This document shows, piece by piece, positions 33,388 through 41,120 of a stretch of 64,000 nt of DNA (position 1 is its first letter; every line of letters starts with the position of its first letter). Made by a program: the position numbers and the translations under genes. The notes beneath the pieces were generated by a model. That model searched no databases. It had not been told where the DNA came from and saw only the letters and a program-made list of their open reading frames with translations. This DNA comes from Microbacterium sp. 8M (GTDB lineage: Bacteria; Actinomycetota; Actinomycetes; Actinomycetales; Microbacteriaceae), in the NCBI RefSeq assembly GCF_902506375.1, contig NZ_LR733284.1, positions 3,509,771 through 3,573,770 on the forward strand, in the 5' to 3' direction.

Positions 33388-33391
33388 GGCT
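33386..33391 (+). promoter_or_regulatory. -10 box (TAGGCT), leaderless purD start
   Basis: TAGGCT, 6 nt, GTG 33398. First two bases belong to the last 25-bp repeat. Confidence 0.6.
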
Positions 33392-33397
33392 TGACGG

Positions 33398-34675
33398 GTG
33401 AAGATCCTCGTCCTCGGTTCCGGTGCCCGTGAGCACGCGATCATCCTCGCCCTGCGCGCCGAGCGCAAGGGCCACGAGATCCTCTGCGCGCCCGGCAACG
33501 CCGGCATCGCGCAGGACGCCACCCTGGTCGAGGTGGATCCGATGGACGGCGCCGCCGTGCGCGCCTTCGCCGACGAGCACGCCGTCGACCTCGTGGTGAT
33601 CGGTCCCGAGGCGCCGCTCGTGGCGGGCGTCGCCGATGTGGTGCGCGAGCACGGGATCCCCGTCTTCGGCCCCGGGCGGGCCGCGGCGCAGCTGGAGGGC
33701 TCCAAGGCCTTCGCCAAGCGGATCATGGAGGCCACCGAGGTGCCGACGGGCCGCGCCGTGCGCGCCGCGACCGCGGCCGAGGTCGAGGCCGCGTTCGACG
33801 ACCTGGGCGCCCCGTACGTCGTGAAGGCCGACGGCCTCGCCGCGGGCAAGGGCGTCATCGTCACGGAAGACCGCGCCGCCGCGCTCGCGCACGCCGAGCA
33901 CTACCTGCCGCACGGTCCGGTGCTCGTCGAGGAGTTCCTCACCGGGCCCGAGGTCTCGCTCTTCTTCCTCAGCGACGGCGACACCGTGCGCGCGCTGAGC
34001 CCCGCGCAGGACTTCAAGCGCGCCTTCGACGGCGACGAGGGTCCGAACACGGGCGGCATGGGCGCCTACTCGCCGCTGCCGTGGCTCGCCGAGCAGTTCG
34101 GCAGCGAGGCGGCCTTCGTCGACGAGGTCACCCGCACCGTCGCGCTGCCCGTCGTGAAGCAGCTCGACGCCGAGGGCACCCCGTTCATCGGCCTCCTCTA
34201 CGCGGGCCTCATCCTCACCCCGAACGGCGTGCGGGTGATCGAGTTCAACGCCCGCTTCGGCGACCCCGAGACCCAGGTCGTTCTGCCCCGCCTGCGCACG
34301 CCGCTGTCGCGGCTGCTGCTCGCGTCCGCCACCGGCACCCTCGAGGACGAGCCGCAGCCGGAGTTCTCCGATGAGGTCGCGATCACCGTGGTGCTGGCGA
34401 GCGAGGGCTACCCCGAGGCGCCGCAGACCGGCCGCCCGATCGAGGGGCTCGCCGAAGCGGGCGCCGTCGACGGCGTCGGCATCGTCCACGCCGCGACCGC
34501 GGGGCCGGACGCCCCGCGCGGCAACCTCATCGCGACCGGTGGCCGCGTGCTGAACGTCGTGGCGACGGGATCCGACTTCGCCGATGCCCGCGCCCGCGCG
34601 TACGAGGCGCTCGGGCGGATCCGCCTCGACGGCGCGCACCACCGCACCGACATCGCCGCGCGCGTCGCCGAGTAA
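33398..34675 (+). CDS. purD: phosphoribosylamine-glycine ligase (GAR synthetase)
   Basis: 425-aa second enzyme of de novo purine synthesis; ATP-grasp ligase joining glycine to phosphoribosylamine. N-terminal KILVLGSGAREHAI, then VVIGPEAPLVAGVAD, the ATP-grasp part with YVVKADGLAAGKGVIV (about 144-159), and VIEFNARFGDPETQ (about 277-290) for metal binding. GTG start 33398. It stands alone, apart from purM/purF, and is convergent with the ROK regulator. Confidence 0.97.
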   Translation: MKILVLGSGAREHAIILALRAERKGHEILCAPGNAGIAQDATLVEVDPMDGAAVRAFADEHAVDLVVIGPEAPLVAGVADVVREHGIPVFGPGRAAAQLEGSKAFAKRIMEATEVPTGRAVRAATAAEVEAAFDDLGAPYVVKADGLAAGKGVIVTEDRAAALAHAEHYLPHGPVLVEEFLTGPEVSLFFLSDGDTVRALSPAQDFKRAFDGDEGPNTGGMGAYSPLPWLAEQFGSEAAFVDEVTRTVALPVVKQLDAEGTPFIGLLYAGLILTPNGVRVIEFNARFGDPETQVVLPRLRTPLSRLLLASATGTLEDEPQPEFSDEVAITVVLASEGYPEAPQTGRPIEGLAEAGAVDGVGIVHAATAGPDAPRGNLIATGGRVLNVVATGSDFADARARAYEALGRIRLDGAHHRTDIAARVAE

Positions 34676-34730
34676 GACGGCTCCGGGCCGCTCGCACGCC
34701 TGCCCGACGCCTGCGCGTCCCACCCGGCGA

Positions 34731-34782
34731 GGCGCACGTCCGGCACGGCACCCGCGGGCAAGCCGCGCGGTCCGCGTGCGCC
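34731..34782. terminator. candidate stem between convergent purD and ROK gene
   Basis: GGCGCACG (34731-34738) pairs with CGTGCGCC (34775-34782), with further GC pairing inside. Loop is long, so only a candidate. Confidence 0.35.
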
Positions 34783-34787
34783 GGCGG

Positions 34788-35906
34788 TTACGTCGCCTTC
34801 TGCGCAGCGCGCTGGAGCTCCTCGTCGACCGCGGCGAACGCGAGGTGGGCGGCGCCGCGGACGGTCGCCTCACCGCCGAGCGGTGATGTCTCGATGCGGG
34901 GGGCGATGATGCGCGCTCGCGCATGCAGCCGCTCCTGCAGCAGCGGCGCGATCATGTCGCCGACGCGCGAGATGCCGCCGCCGAGCACGACGAGCTCCGG
35001 ATCCACCGCGAGCGAGACGGCCGCCAGCCCTACCGAGAGCCGGTCGACGTAGCCGGCGATCGCCGCTGACGACCGTGCGTCGCCCTCGTTCGCGCGCTGG
35101 AAGACGGAGAGCATGTCGTCGCCCGTCACTCCGGCGTCGTCGAGCAGCATGCGCGTGGCGTCGTCCCATTCGAGCTCGGGCAGTTCGCCCACCATCCCCG
35201 CCGCGCCGTTGGCGCCGCGGAGGACTCGCCCCTCGACGACGATCGCCGACGAGGTGCGGTGCCCGCCGAGCAGGTACACGAAGCTGCTCGCCCCCCGGCC
35301 CGCGCCCCATTGATGCTCGGCACTGGCGGCAGCCATGGCGTCGTTCTCGACGAGGATCGGGCAGTCGTAGGCGGCGAGCAGGCGGTCCCGCAGCGGGAGC
35401 CCGTCCCAGCCCGAGCGCGCAGGGCCGATAACGACGCGGCCGGTGCGGTCGACGACACCGGGGAGCCCCACGCCCAACGCCAGAAGCGGCGGGTCGCCGG
35501 CTCGGTGCAGCGCCTCATGGATCGTGGCCCGGAGGAGATCCAGCTGCCGCGCGGTGCCGCCTTCCTGGTTGGGCACGCGATGGTCGGCGAGGAGCTTCTC
35601 CTCCAGGTCATGGACGACCGCACGGATGGAATGCAGACCCATGTCCACCCCGACCACGGCGCCGGCGGACACCCTGAGGGCGAAGTGCTTCGCGGGTCGA
35701 CCCATGCCCTGGGAATCGGCACGCCAGTTGATCGCCCAGCCCGCGTCCTCGAGCTCCGCAGCTCCGGCGGCGGCGGTCGGCCGCGAGACTCCGATGCGCT
35801 CAGCGAGGTCGGCCACCGTGAGGGATTCCTCCCCGCGGAGCGCGTGCAGGACGGCGATGCCGTTGCGGCTCAGGTCCGGCAGTCGCGATGTCACGGCGTG
35901 ATTCAT
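34788..35906 (-). CDS. ROK-family transcriptional regulator (NagC/XylR-like)
   Basis: 372-aa protein. The winged helix-turn-helix occupies residues 12-65 (SLTVADLAERIGVSRPTAAAG), then a ROK sugar-kinase-like domain with VVGVDMGLHSIRAVV (phosphate loop) and LALGVGLPGVVD. The C-x-C-G-x2-G-C zinc motif normally found after the GxAGE segment is absent (GAAGMVGELPELEWDD), so zinc binding is probably lost. ATG 35906. It is divergent from a glucan-type ABC/GH16 operon, and matching sequence elements lie on both sides of the gap, so it is the likely local repressor. Confidence 0.9.
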   Translation of the reverse strand: MNHAVTSRLPDLSRNGIAVLHALRGEESLTVADLAERIGVSRPTAAAGAAELEDAGWAINWRADSQGMGRPAKHFALRVSAGAVVGVDMGLHSIRAVVHDLEEKLLADHRVPNQEGGTARQLDLLRATIHEALHRAGDPPLLALGVGLPGVVDRTGRVVIGPARSGWDGLPLRDRLLAAYDCPILVENDAMAAASAEHQWGAGRGASSFVYLLGGHRTSSAIVVEGRVLRGANGAAGMVGELPELEWDDATRMLLDDAGVTGDDMLSVFQRANEGDARSSAAIAGYVDRLSVGLAAVSLAVDPELVVLGGGISRVGDMIAPLLQERLHARARIIAPRIETSPLGGEATVRGAAHLAFAAVDEELQRAAQKAT

Positions 35907-35913
35907 TAACTCC

Positions 35914-35995
35914 CTTTCGTAAGTCTCATCCTATCCGCTTGACGGCTGGCTCTAGAAGGGATTATCGTTCATGAGACTTTTGAAAGTTACTTTCA
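35914..35995. promoter_or_regulatory. ROK operator region and promoter of the GH16/ABC operon
   Basis: ATGAGACTTnnGAAAG occurs inverted at 35914-35929 (facing the ROK gene) and direct at 35971-35986 (facing the operon). The latter overlaps a perfect palindrome TGAAAGTTACTTTCA (35981-35995). Upstream are -35 TTGACG (35939-35944) and -10 TATCGT (35963-35968), 18 nt apart, so the palindrome covers the transcription start. Confidence 0.75.
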
Positions 35996-36028
35996 CTAGC
36001 CTCGCCTTCACCACCAAGGAGCCCGACA

Positions 36029-37333
36029 ATGAAGTCTCGAATCATCGCCCTGCCCGTCCTCGCGAGCGGCGTACTGGCCCTCACCCTCACCGCGTGCGCT
36101 CCGGGAGGTACTGCGTCCGCCTCCGACAGCGCTGAGAAGCCCTCGACCGACCTGGGATCGGAGAAGATCACCCTGACGGTCGCGTCGACGCCGGAGTCCG
36201 GTGCGCCCCTCGCCAAGATCATCCCGGCCTTCGAGCAGAAGCACCCGAACGTCACCGTGGAGCTCTCGAAGACGACCTTCGACGACTACAACAAGGGCCT
36301 CGCCCTGAGCCTCGCCTCCAACAGCTCCCCGGATGTCGCCCTGCTCAACATGATGGGCAACAACGCGAAGAACGGCCTCGTGGTGGACCTCGACGAGTAC
36401 GCGAAGCTCTACCACTGGGACACCGAGATCCCCTCGACACTCCTCAGCCAGTGGAAGGTGGGCAGTGACAAGGTCGCCCTCGGCGGGGACAGCCTGTACG
36501 CGCTGCCGACCTCGGGCAGCGTGGTCGGTCTGTACTACAACAAGGATCTCCTCGCGAAGGCCGGCATCTCGGCCCCGCCCCAGACGCTCGACGAGCTCAC
36601 CGCCGACCTCAAGAAGGCCAAGGAGGCCGGTCTGGTCCCGCTACAGCTCGGCAACGCCCAGGGGCACGCAGCGTTCCTGATCCAGGGCGTCGGTCAGGGG
36701 ATCGACGGCGCCGAGCCCGCCAACGCCTGGGCGTTGGGCCGTTCCGGCTCCACGTTCAACACGAAGGGCAACCGCACGGGCGCGCAGACCCTCCTCGACT
36801 ACGCGACCGAGGGACTGGTCCCCTCCGACGCGAACGCCGTCGACCTCCAGGGCGCCGTGACGAAGTTCGGCAGCGGTGAGGGCGTCTTCCTCAACGACGG
36901 CAACTGGGACGCCGGGACGATCGAGAAGGCCCTCGGCGACAAGGCCGGCTTCGCCGTGTTCCCCGGGGCCAAGCCGACGGCGATCGGAAGCTCGACCGCG
37001 TACGCGATCTCGGCCAAGAGCAAGCACCCCAACGCCGCCGCGGCGTTCCTCGACTTCCTGCGCTCGGACGCCGCAGCGCAGGCCTCCTTCGACGCCGGCT
37101 TCCTCCCCTTCAACACGAAGGCGATCACTGCGAAGCCCGGCCTGCAGGCGGACCTCGTCAAGACCTACGGCGAGGTGAACGAGGCGAACGGGATCGTCAG
37201 CTTCAACAACAACGCGACCGCGTCGATGAACGACACGCTGACCCAGCAGACGCAGGAGCTGCTCTCCGGCAAGACCACGGTCGACGCGCTCGTCACGGCC
37301 GTGCAGGCGGATTGGGCTGGCAGCCACAAGTGA
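36029..37333 (+). CDS. sugar ABC transporter substrate-binding lipoprotein
   Basis: 434-aa family-1 solute-binding protein with signal peptide and lipobox LTAC (Cys about 27), then ITLTVASTPESGAPLAKIIPAF and QKHPNVTVELSK, typical of lobe 1. C-terminal FLRSDAAAQASFDAGFLPFN is characteristic of disaccharide/oligosaccharide binders. ATG 36029 preceded by AAGGAG. First gene of the ROK-controlled operon; the downstream GH16 enzyme suggests a beta-glucan oligosaccharide ligand (inference). Confidence 0.93.
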   Translation: MKSRIIALPVLASGVLALTLTACAPGGTASASDSAEKPSTDLGSEKITLTVASTPESGAPLAKIIPAFEQKHPNVTVELSKTTFDDYNKGLALSLASNSSPDVALLNMMGNNAKNGLVVDLDEYAKLYHWDTEIPSTLLSQWKVGSDKVALGGDSLYALPTSGSVVGLYYNKDLLAKAGISAPPQTLDELTADLKKAKEAGLVPLQLGNAQGHAAFLIQGVGQGIDGAEPANAWALGRSGSTFNTKGNRTGAQTLLDYATEGLVPSDANAVDLQGAVTKFGSGEGVFLNDGNWDAGTIEKALGDKAGFAVFPGAKPTAIGSSTAYAISAKSKHPNAAAAFLDFLRSDAAAQASFDAGFLPFNTKAITAKPGLQADLVKTYGEVNEANGIVSFNNNATASMNDTLTQQTQELLSGKTTVDALVTAVQADWAGSHK

Positions 37334-38232
37334 GTTCCCTCGCTCCCCGGCGACGGAGGGCACCGATCTGGCGGGGTGGAGTCGCATGGCTCTACCTCGC
37401 CCCGGCGCTCCTCTTCTACGTCGTCTTCGTGATCGTCCCGTGGCTCAACTCGATGTGGTACTCGTTCTTCGACTGGGACGGCATCGGCGCATCCACCTGG
37501 GTCGGTCTGCAGAACTATCTGACGGTCTTCACCGACCCCGAGCAGGCGTCCAGCCTGTCGCACGCGTTCGGACTCATCGTGTTCTTCTCGGTGCTGCCCA
37601 TCTGCTGCGGTCTCGTGATCGCCGCGCTCGTCGCGGGGGACGCGAAGGGGCGATGGGGGTGGGCGCGTGCGCTGATCTTCCTGCCCCAGGTTCTGCCGCT
37701 CGTGGCGGTGGGCGTCGCCTGGAAGTCGATCTACAGCGACGGCGGCCTGGTGAATTCCACGCTGCGGGCGCTCGGGCTCGGAGCCTGGGCGCGCCCGTGG
37801 CTCGGCGATTTCGACTGGGCGTTCCCCGCCGTCGGCCTCGTGGGGGCGTGGGTGGGCACGGGACTGTGCGTCGTACTGTTCTCCTCGGCGATCCAGCGGA
37901 TCGACCAGAGCCTGTACGAGGCCGCCCGGCTCGACGGGGCCGGCCCCGTGCGCGAGTTCCTGTCGATCACCGTGCCGCAGCTGCGCGGCGAGATCGGCGT
38001 CGCCGCGACGGTCACCGTGATCGCCGCACTCGCCAGCTTCGACATCATCTACGTCATGACGGCGGGCGGCCCCGGCACCTCGACGATGGTGCCCGGCGTC
38101 GAGATCTATCGCCTCGCCTTCAGCTACAACAAGGTCGGCCTGGCGTCGGCCCTGTCCATCGCGCTCAGCGTCATCGTCTACGGAGTCGTGATCGTCATCA
38201 ACCTGCTCTCCCGGCCGAGGGACGCCCGATGA
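37330..38232 (+). CDS. sugar ABC transporter permease (MalF type)
   Basis: 300-aa permease, six helices starting about residue 22, EAA loop EAARLDGAGPVREFLSITVP (about residues 197-216). GTG start overlaps the stop of the binding protein (GTGA). Heterodimer partner of the next gene. As in the galactoside operon, no ATPase is encoded. Confidence 0.93.
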   Translation: MSSLAPRRRRAPIWRGGVAWLYLAPALLFYVVFVIVPWLNSMWYSFFDWDGIGASTWVGLQNYLTVFTDPEQASSLSHAFGLIVFFSVLPICCGLVIAALVAGDAKGRWGWARALIFLPQVLPLVAVGVAWKSIYSDGGLVNSTLRALGLGAWARPWLGDFDWAFPAVGLVGAWVGTGLCVVLFSSAIQRIDQSLYEAARLDGAGPVREFLSITVPQLRGEIGVAATVTVIAALASFDIIYVMTAGGPGTSTMVPGVEIYRLAFSYNKVGLASALSIALSVIVYGVVIVINLLSRPRDAR

Positions 38233-39044
38233 CCCGCGGCGCGCGCTTCACGACGGCCGTCATCCTCCTCATCGCGGTGGCCCTGACCGTCGTTCCGCTG
38301 ATCTCGATCTTCTTCGCCGCGGTGCAGGAGCCGGGAAGCCCGGTCACCGGGCTCCACTGGCCGGAGCACCCGCACTGGGAGAACTTCGCGACAGCGTGGA
38401 CCGTCGGCGGCTTCGCGAGCCTGTTCGCATCCAGCGGCACGGTCGCTATCGCGGTGGTCCCCGTGGGCGTGCTCCTCGCCACCCTGGGCGGATACGCCCT
38501 GTCCCGCTTCCGGTTCCGCGGCAGCAGCGTGGTCGTCGCCCTGCTGCTGCTCGGCCTCACGCTCCCGCTCGAGTCGATCGTCCTCTCGCTCTACTACGGC
38601 ATGCGCTCCGTCGGGCTGCTCGACACCTACTGGGCGCTCATCCTCCCCCTCATCGGCGTCTTCATGCCGTTCGGGATCTTCTGGATGCGGGCGCATTTCG
38701 ACTCCCTGCCGATGGAGCTGACCGAGGCGGCCGAGATGGACGGCGCCGGGCCCTACACCGTCTTCGTCCGGATTCTGCTGCCGACGGCGAAACCCGCGCT
38801 CGCCACGCTGGCGCTGCTCTACTTCATGTGGTCGTGGAATCAGTTCCTGCTGGCTCTGGTCCTCATCCAGGATCCGAATCGGCGCACCGCGCCAGCGGGA
38901 CTCGGGCAGTTCGTCACCCAGTACGGCAAGGACATTCCCCTGCTCAGCGCCTCGACGATCGTCGTGATCGTCCCGGTCGTGATCGTGTACGCGATCTTCC
39001 AGCGCCAGCTCGTGCGCGGGTTCCTGCAGGGCGCCGTCCGGTAG
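38229..39044 (+). CDS. sugar ABC transporter permease (MalG type)
   Basis: 271-aa permease with six helices and EAA loop EAAEMDGAGPYTVFVRILLP (about residues 162-181). ATG overlaps the preceding permease stop by 4 nt (ATGA). Start chosen at 38229 because it gives a canonical first helix directly after a short basic tail. Confidence 0.93.
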   Translation: MTRGARFTTAVILLIAVALTVVPLISIFFAAVQEPGSPVTGLHWPEHPHWENFATAWTVGGFASLFASSGTVAIAVVPVGVLLATLGGYALSRFRFRGSSVVVALLLLGLTLPLESIVLSLYYGMRSVGLLDTYWALILPLIGVFMPFGIFWMRAHFDSLPMELTEAAEMDGAGPYTVFVRILLPTAKPALATLALLYFMWSWNQFLLALVLIQDPNRRTAPAGLGQFVTQYGKDIPLLSASTIVVIVPVVIVYAIFQRQLVRGFLQGAVR

Positions 39045-39155
39045 GGCAGGCAGGACGCGGCACAGCCGTCCGAACGTCCCGCTCCCCCGGCTCGGGCGGA
39101 TGCAGGGCATGCAAGAGCAGTACACGGCACCACACAGATCGAGGAAGAAGCATCA

Positions 39156-40430
39156 ATGAAGAAGCACCTCACCACCCTCCTCGCCGGAGTCATCGCCACG
39201 GCCTCCCTGGTCGGAACCGGGACGGCGGCGCAAGCGGCGGACACGCCACCCAGCCCGCTCGCGAAACCCGGGTACACCCTTTCTTTCGATGAGGAGTTCG
39301 ACGGATCCACTCTCGACGGCACGAAGTGGATGGACTACTACCTGCCGCACTGGACCTCGAATCGGGAGAACGCGAAGGCACGGTACTCGATGTCGAACGG
39401 GATCCTCAACGAGAGGATCGATCCGGACACTCCAGCCTGGAATCCGACTTACGACAGCACCGTGAAGGTGTCGAGCATCCAGACCTACGACGCCGACTGG
39501 TGGCACCGCTTCAACAGCAACATGCCGAACGACCACCACGAGGCCTTCAACGGCTACACGATGAAGTACGGCTACATCGAGCTGCGCGCCAAGCTCTTCA
39601 ACGGCGGAGGCGGCGGACACCAGGCCCTGTGGCTCGTCGGCACCGGGGACAAGAGCTCGGCTAACGGCAACTCCGAGATCGACATGCTCGAGACCTTCTT
39701 CAGCGCGCCCGGAACGTGGCGCCAGTGGGGGTACGGCTGGTCCGACCCGAACTTCGTCTCGCAGTGGACGGGTTGCGTCTGCCAGCTGCCGGCCGGCGCA
39801 GGCGACACCCAGAACGAGTTCCACACGTACGGGCTCGACTGGTCGCCCACGAAGCTCGACTTCTACTTCGACGGCCAGCTGTTCAAGACGATCAACGACG
39901 CGCCGAACGAGGCGATGGGGCTGATCCTCGGCATCTACACCGATGCCGGATCAGGCGTCCACAACGATGTCTGGCCCAAGACCTGGCAGGTCGACTATCT
40001 CCGCACCTACACCAAGGACGGCGGCTACCCGGGCGTCTACGAGCGCATCAAGGACCGCTACACCGGGAAGTACCTCAACATCGAGAACCGCACCGGAAAC
40101 CTCGAGTCCTCGTCCGTGCCCGCCACCTACTGGTCCAGCCAGTGGACCGAGGTGCCCACCGCCGACGGATTCACCCGCTTCAAGAACCGTTGGACCGGCG
40201 AGTACATGCACACCGAGCAGAACACCGGCAACGTGCAGGTCGGCACCGTGAGTCCCACGCAGTGGACCGCGGATTGGACCCTCAACAATCTCAACGGCTA
40301 CAAGCGGATAGTGAACCGCCAGACGGGCGCCGCGATGAACGTCGAGGCCAACAACGGTCTGGTGCAGTACAGCAACATCCAGAACACGGCCTGGTCCGCG
40401 CAGTGGGCCTTCGACTACGTGAAGAACTGA
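39156..40430 (+). CDS. secreted GH16 endo-beta-glucanase with three-repeat C-terminus
   Basis: 424-aa exported enzyme. Sec signal peptide about 1-28 (AQAAD cleavage). The GH16 jelly roll spans about 35-285 with the catalytic NSEIDMLETF (E about 173 and 178), the ExDxxE form of laminarinase/kappa-carrageenase-type clan B enzymes. The C-terminal 130 residues (about 292-424) are three repeats of about 42 residues, each starting Y/F-x-R-I/F-x-(N/D)-R-x-TG and ending in a QW/DW pair, which suggests a beta-trefoil carbohydrate-binding module (CBM13-like, inferred). Cotranscribed with the ABC genes, so it probably cleaves an extracellular beta-1,3- or mixed glucan into imported oligosaccharides. Confidence 0.92.
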   Translation: MKKHLTTLLAGVIATASLVGTGTAAQAADTPPSPLAKPGYTLSFDEEFDGSTLDGTKWMDYYLPHWTSNRENAKARYSMSNGILNERIDPDTPAWNPTYDSTVKVSSIQTYDADWWHRFNSNMPNDHHEAFNGYTMKYGYIELRAKLFNGGGGGHQALWLVGTGDKSSANGNSEIDMLETFFSAPGTWRQWGYGWSDPNFVSQWTGCVCQLPAGAGDTQNEFHTYGLDWSPTKLDFYFDGQLFKTINDAPNEAMGLILGIYTDAGSGVHNDVWPKTWQVDYLRTYTKDGGYPGVYERIKDRYTGKYLNIENRTGNLESSSVPATYWSSQWTEVPTADGFTRFKNRWTGEYMHTEQNTGNVQVGTVSPTQWTADWTLNNLNGYKRIVNRQTGAAMNVEANNGLVQYSNIQNTAWSAQWAFDYVKN

Positions 40431-40448
40431 CGCACCACGGACATGCAC

Positions 40449-40476
40449 GGGGCGGCCGCGAACCTGCGGCCGCCCC
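40449..40476 (+). terminator. 11-bp perfect hairpin after the GH16 gene
   Basis: GGGGCGGCCGC (40449-40459) pairs with GCGGCCGCCCC (40466-40476), 6-nt loop. The ribosome site of the next gene begins right after it, so it may lower or tune expression of the distal genes. Confidence 0.7.
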
Positions 40477-40487
40477 AGGAGGACCTG

Positions 40488-41120
40488 ATGAGAAGCCCGA
40501 TGAGAGTCATCTCGACGTTGACGGTCGCGGTCGCGCTGGCCTGCAGCGTGACGGCCTGCACCGGGTCGTCGACACCGTCGCCGTCGTCGCCGCCCTCTCC
40601 GTCGTTCACGGCAGGGCAGAGCATCTGGCGCGTATCCGACGGCAGCGGTGGGCCGGGCACCGAGGCGATCCCCGATGACGACGCAGAAGTGCAGTCTGCT
40701 CAGAAGGTCATCGCGCTGCAGACGTCCGCCGTCGACCGCCGCGCATCCGAGACCGTCAGCCAGGACATCGCGACCGAGATGACGTTCTACACGGCTTCGT
40801 TCTCCGAGGCTCTCCGCAAGGACGGATACGCCGACAAGACGGTCGCGCTCTTCGAGGATGCTCAGCTCACGACGGCTCCTCTCTCGATCTCGTGGTACGT
40901 CTCGACCCTCTCGGCGGACCGCACCACCGGACGCGCCGAGATCGACGCGACGTTCGAGTTCACCCGAGCCGATGACGACTTCCTGGCGAAGAACCGACTC
41001 GCACTCGACACGCCCTACACGCAACACCGCACCATCGACCTGGTGAAGCAGGACGGCCGCTGGCTGATCAGCAACATCACCAGGGCGCCGCTGACTCGAA
41101 CAGAAGGAAACGGACAATGA
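40488..41120 (+). CDS. putative lipoprotein, 210 aa
   Basis: Signal peptide with lipobox SVTAC (Cys about 23), a Ser/Pro linker (about 25-37), and a mature domain of about 160 residues (WYVSTLSADRTTGRAEIDATFEF, RTIDLVKQDGRWLISNI) resembling the NTF2-like/DUF4440-type folds used in small extracellular lipoproteins. No recognised family. ATG 40488 with AGGAGG 5 nt upstream; an upstream ATG at 40443 lies before the hairpin and is unlikely. It overlaps the oxidoreductase start by 4 nt. Confidence 0.75.
   Translation: MRSPMRVISTLTVAVALACSVTACTGSSTPSPSSPPSPSFTAGQSIWRVSDGSGGPGTEAIPDDDAEVQSAQKVIALQTSAVDRRASETVSQDIATEMTFYTASFSEALRKDGYADKTVALFEDAQLTTAPLSISWYVSTLSADRTTGRAEIDATFEFTRADDDFLAKNRLALDTPYTQHRTIDLVKQDGRWLISNITRAPLTRTEGNGQ

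Noticed and set aside
32024..34924. 966-aa minus-strand open frame
   Set aside because: Runs across the NUDIX and purD genes and several intergenic gaps with repetitive Arg/Glu/Gly composition and no motifs; the recognisable genes explain the region.
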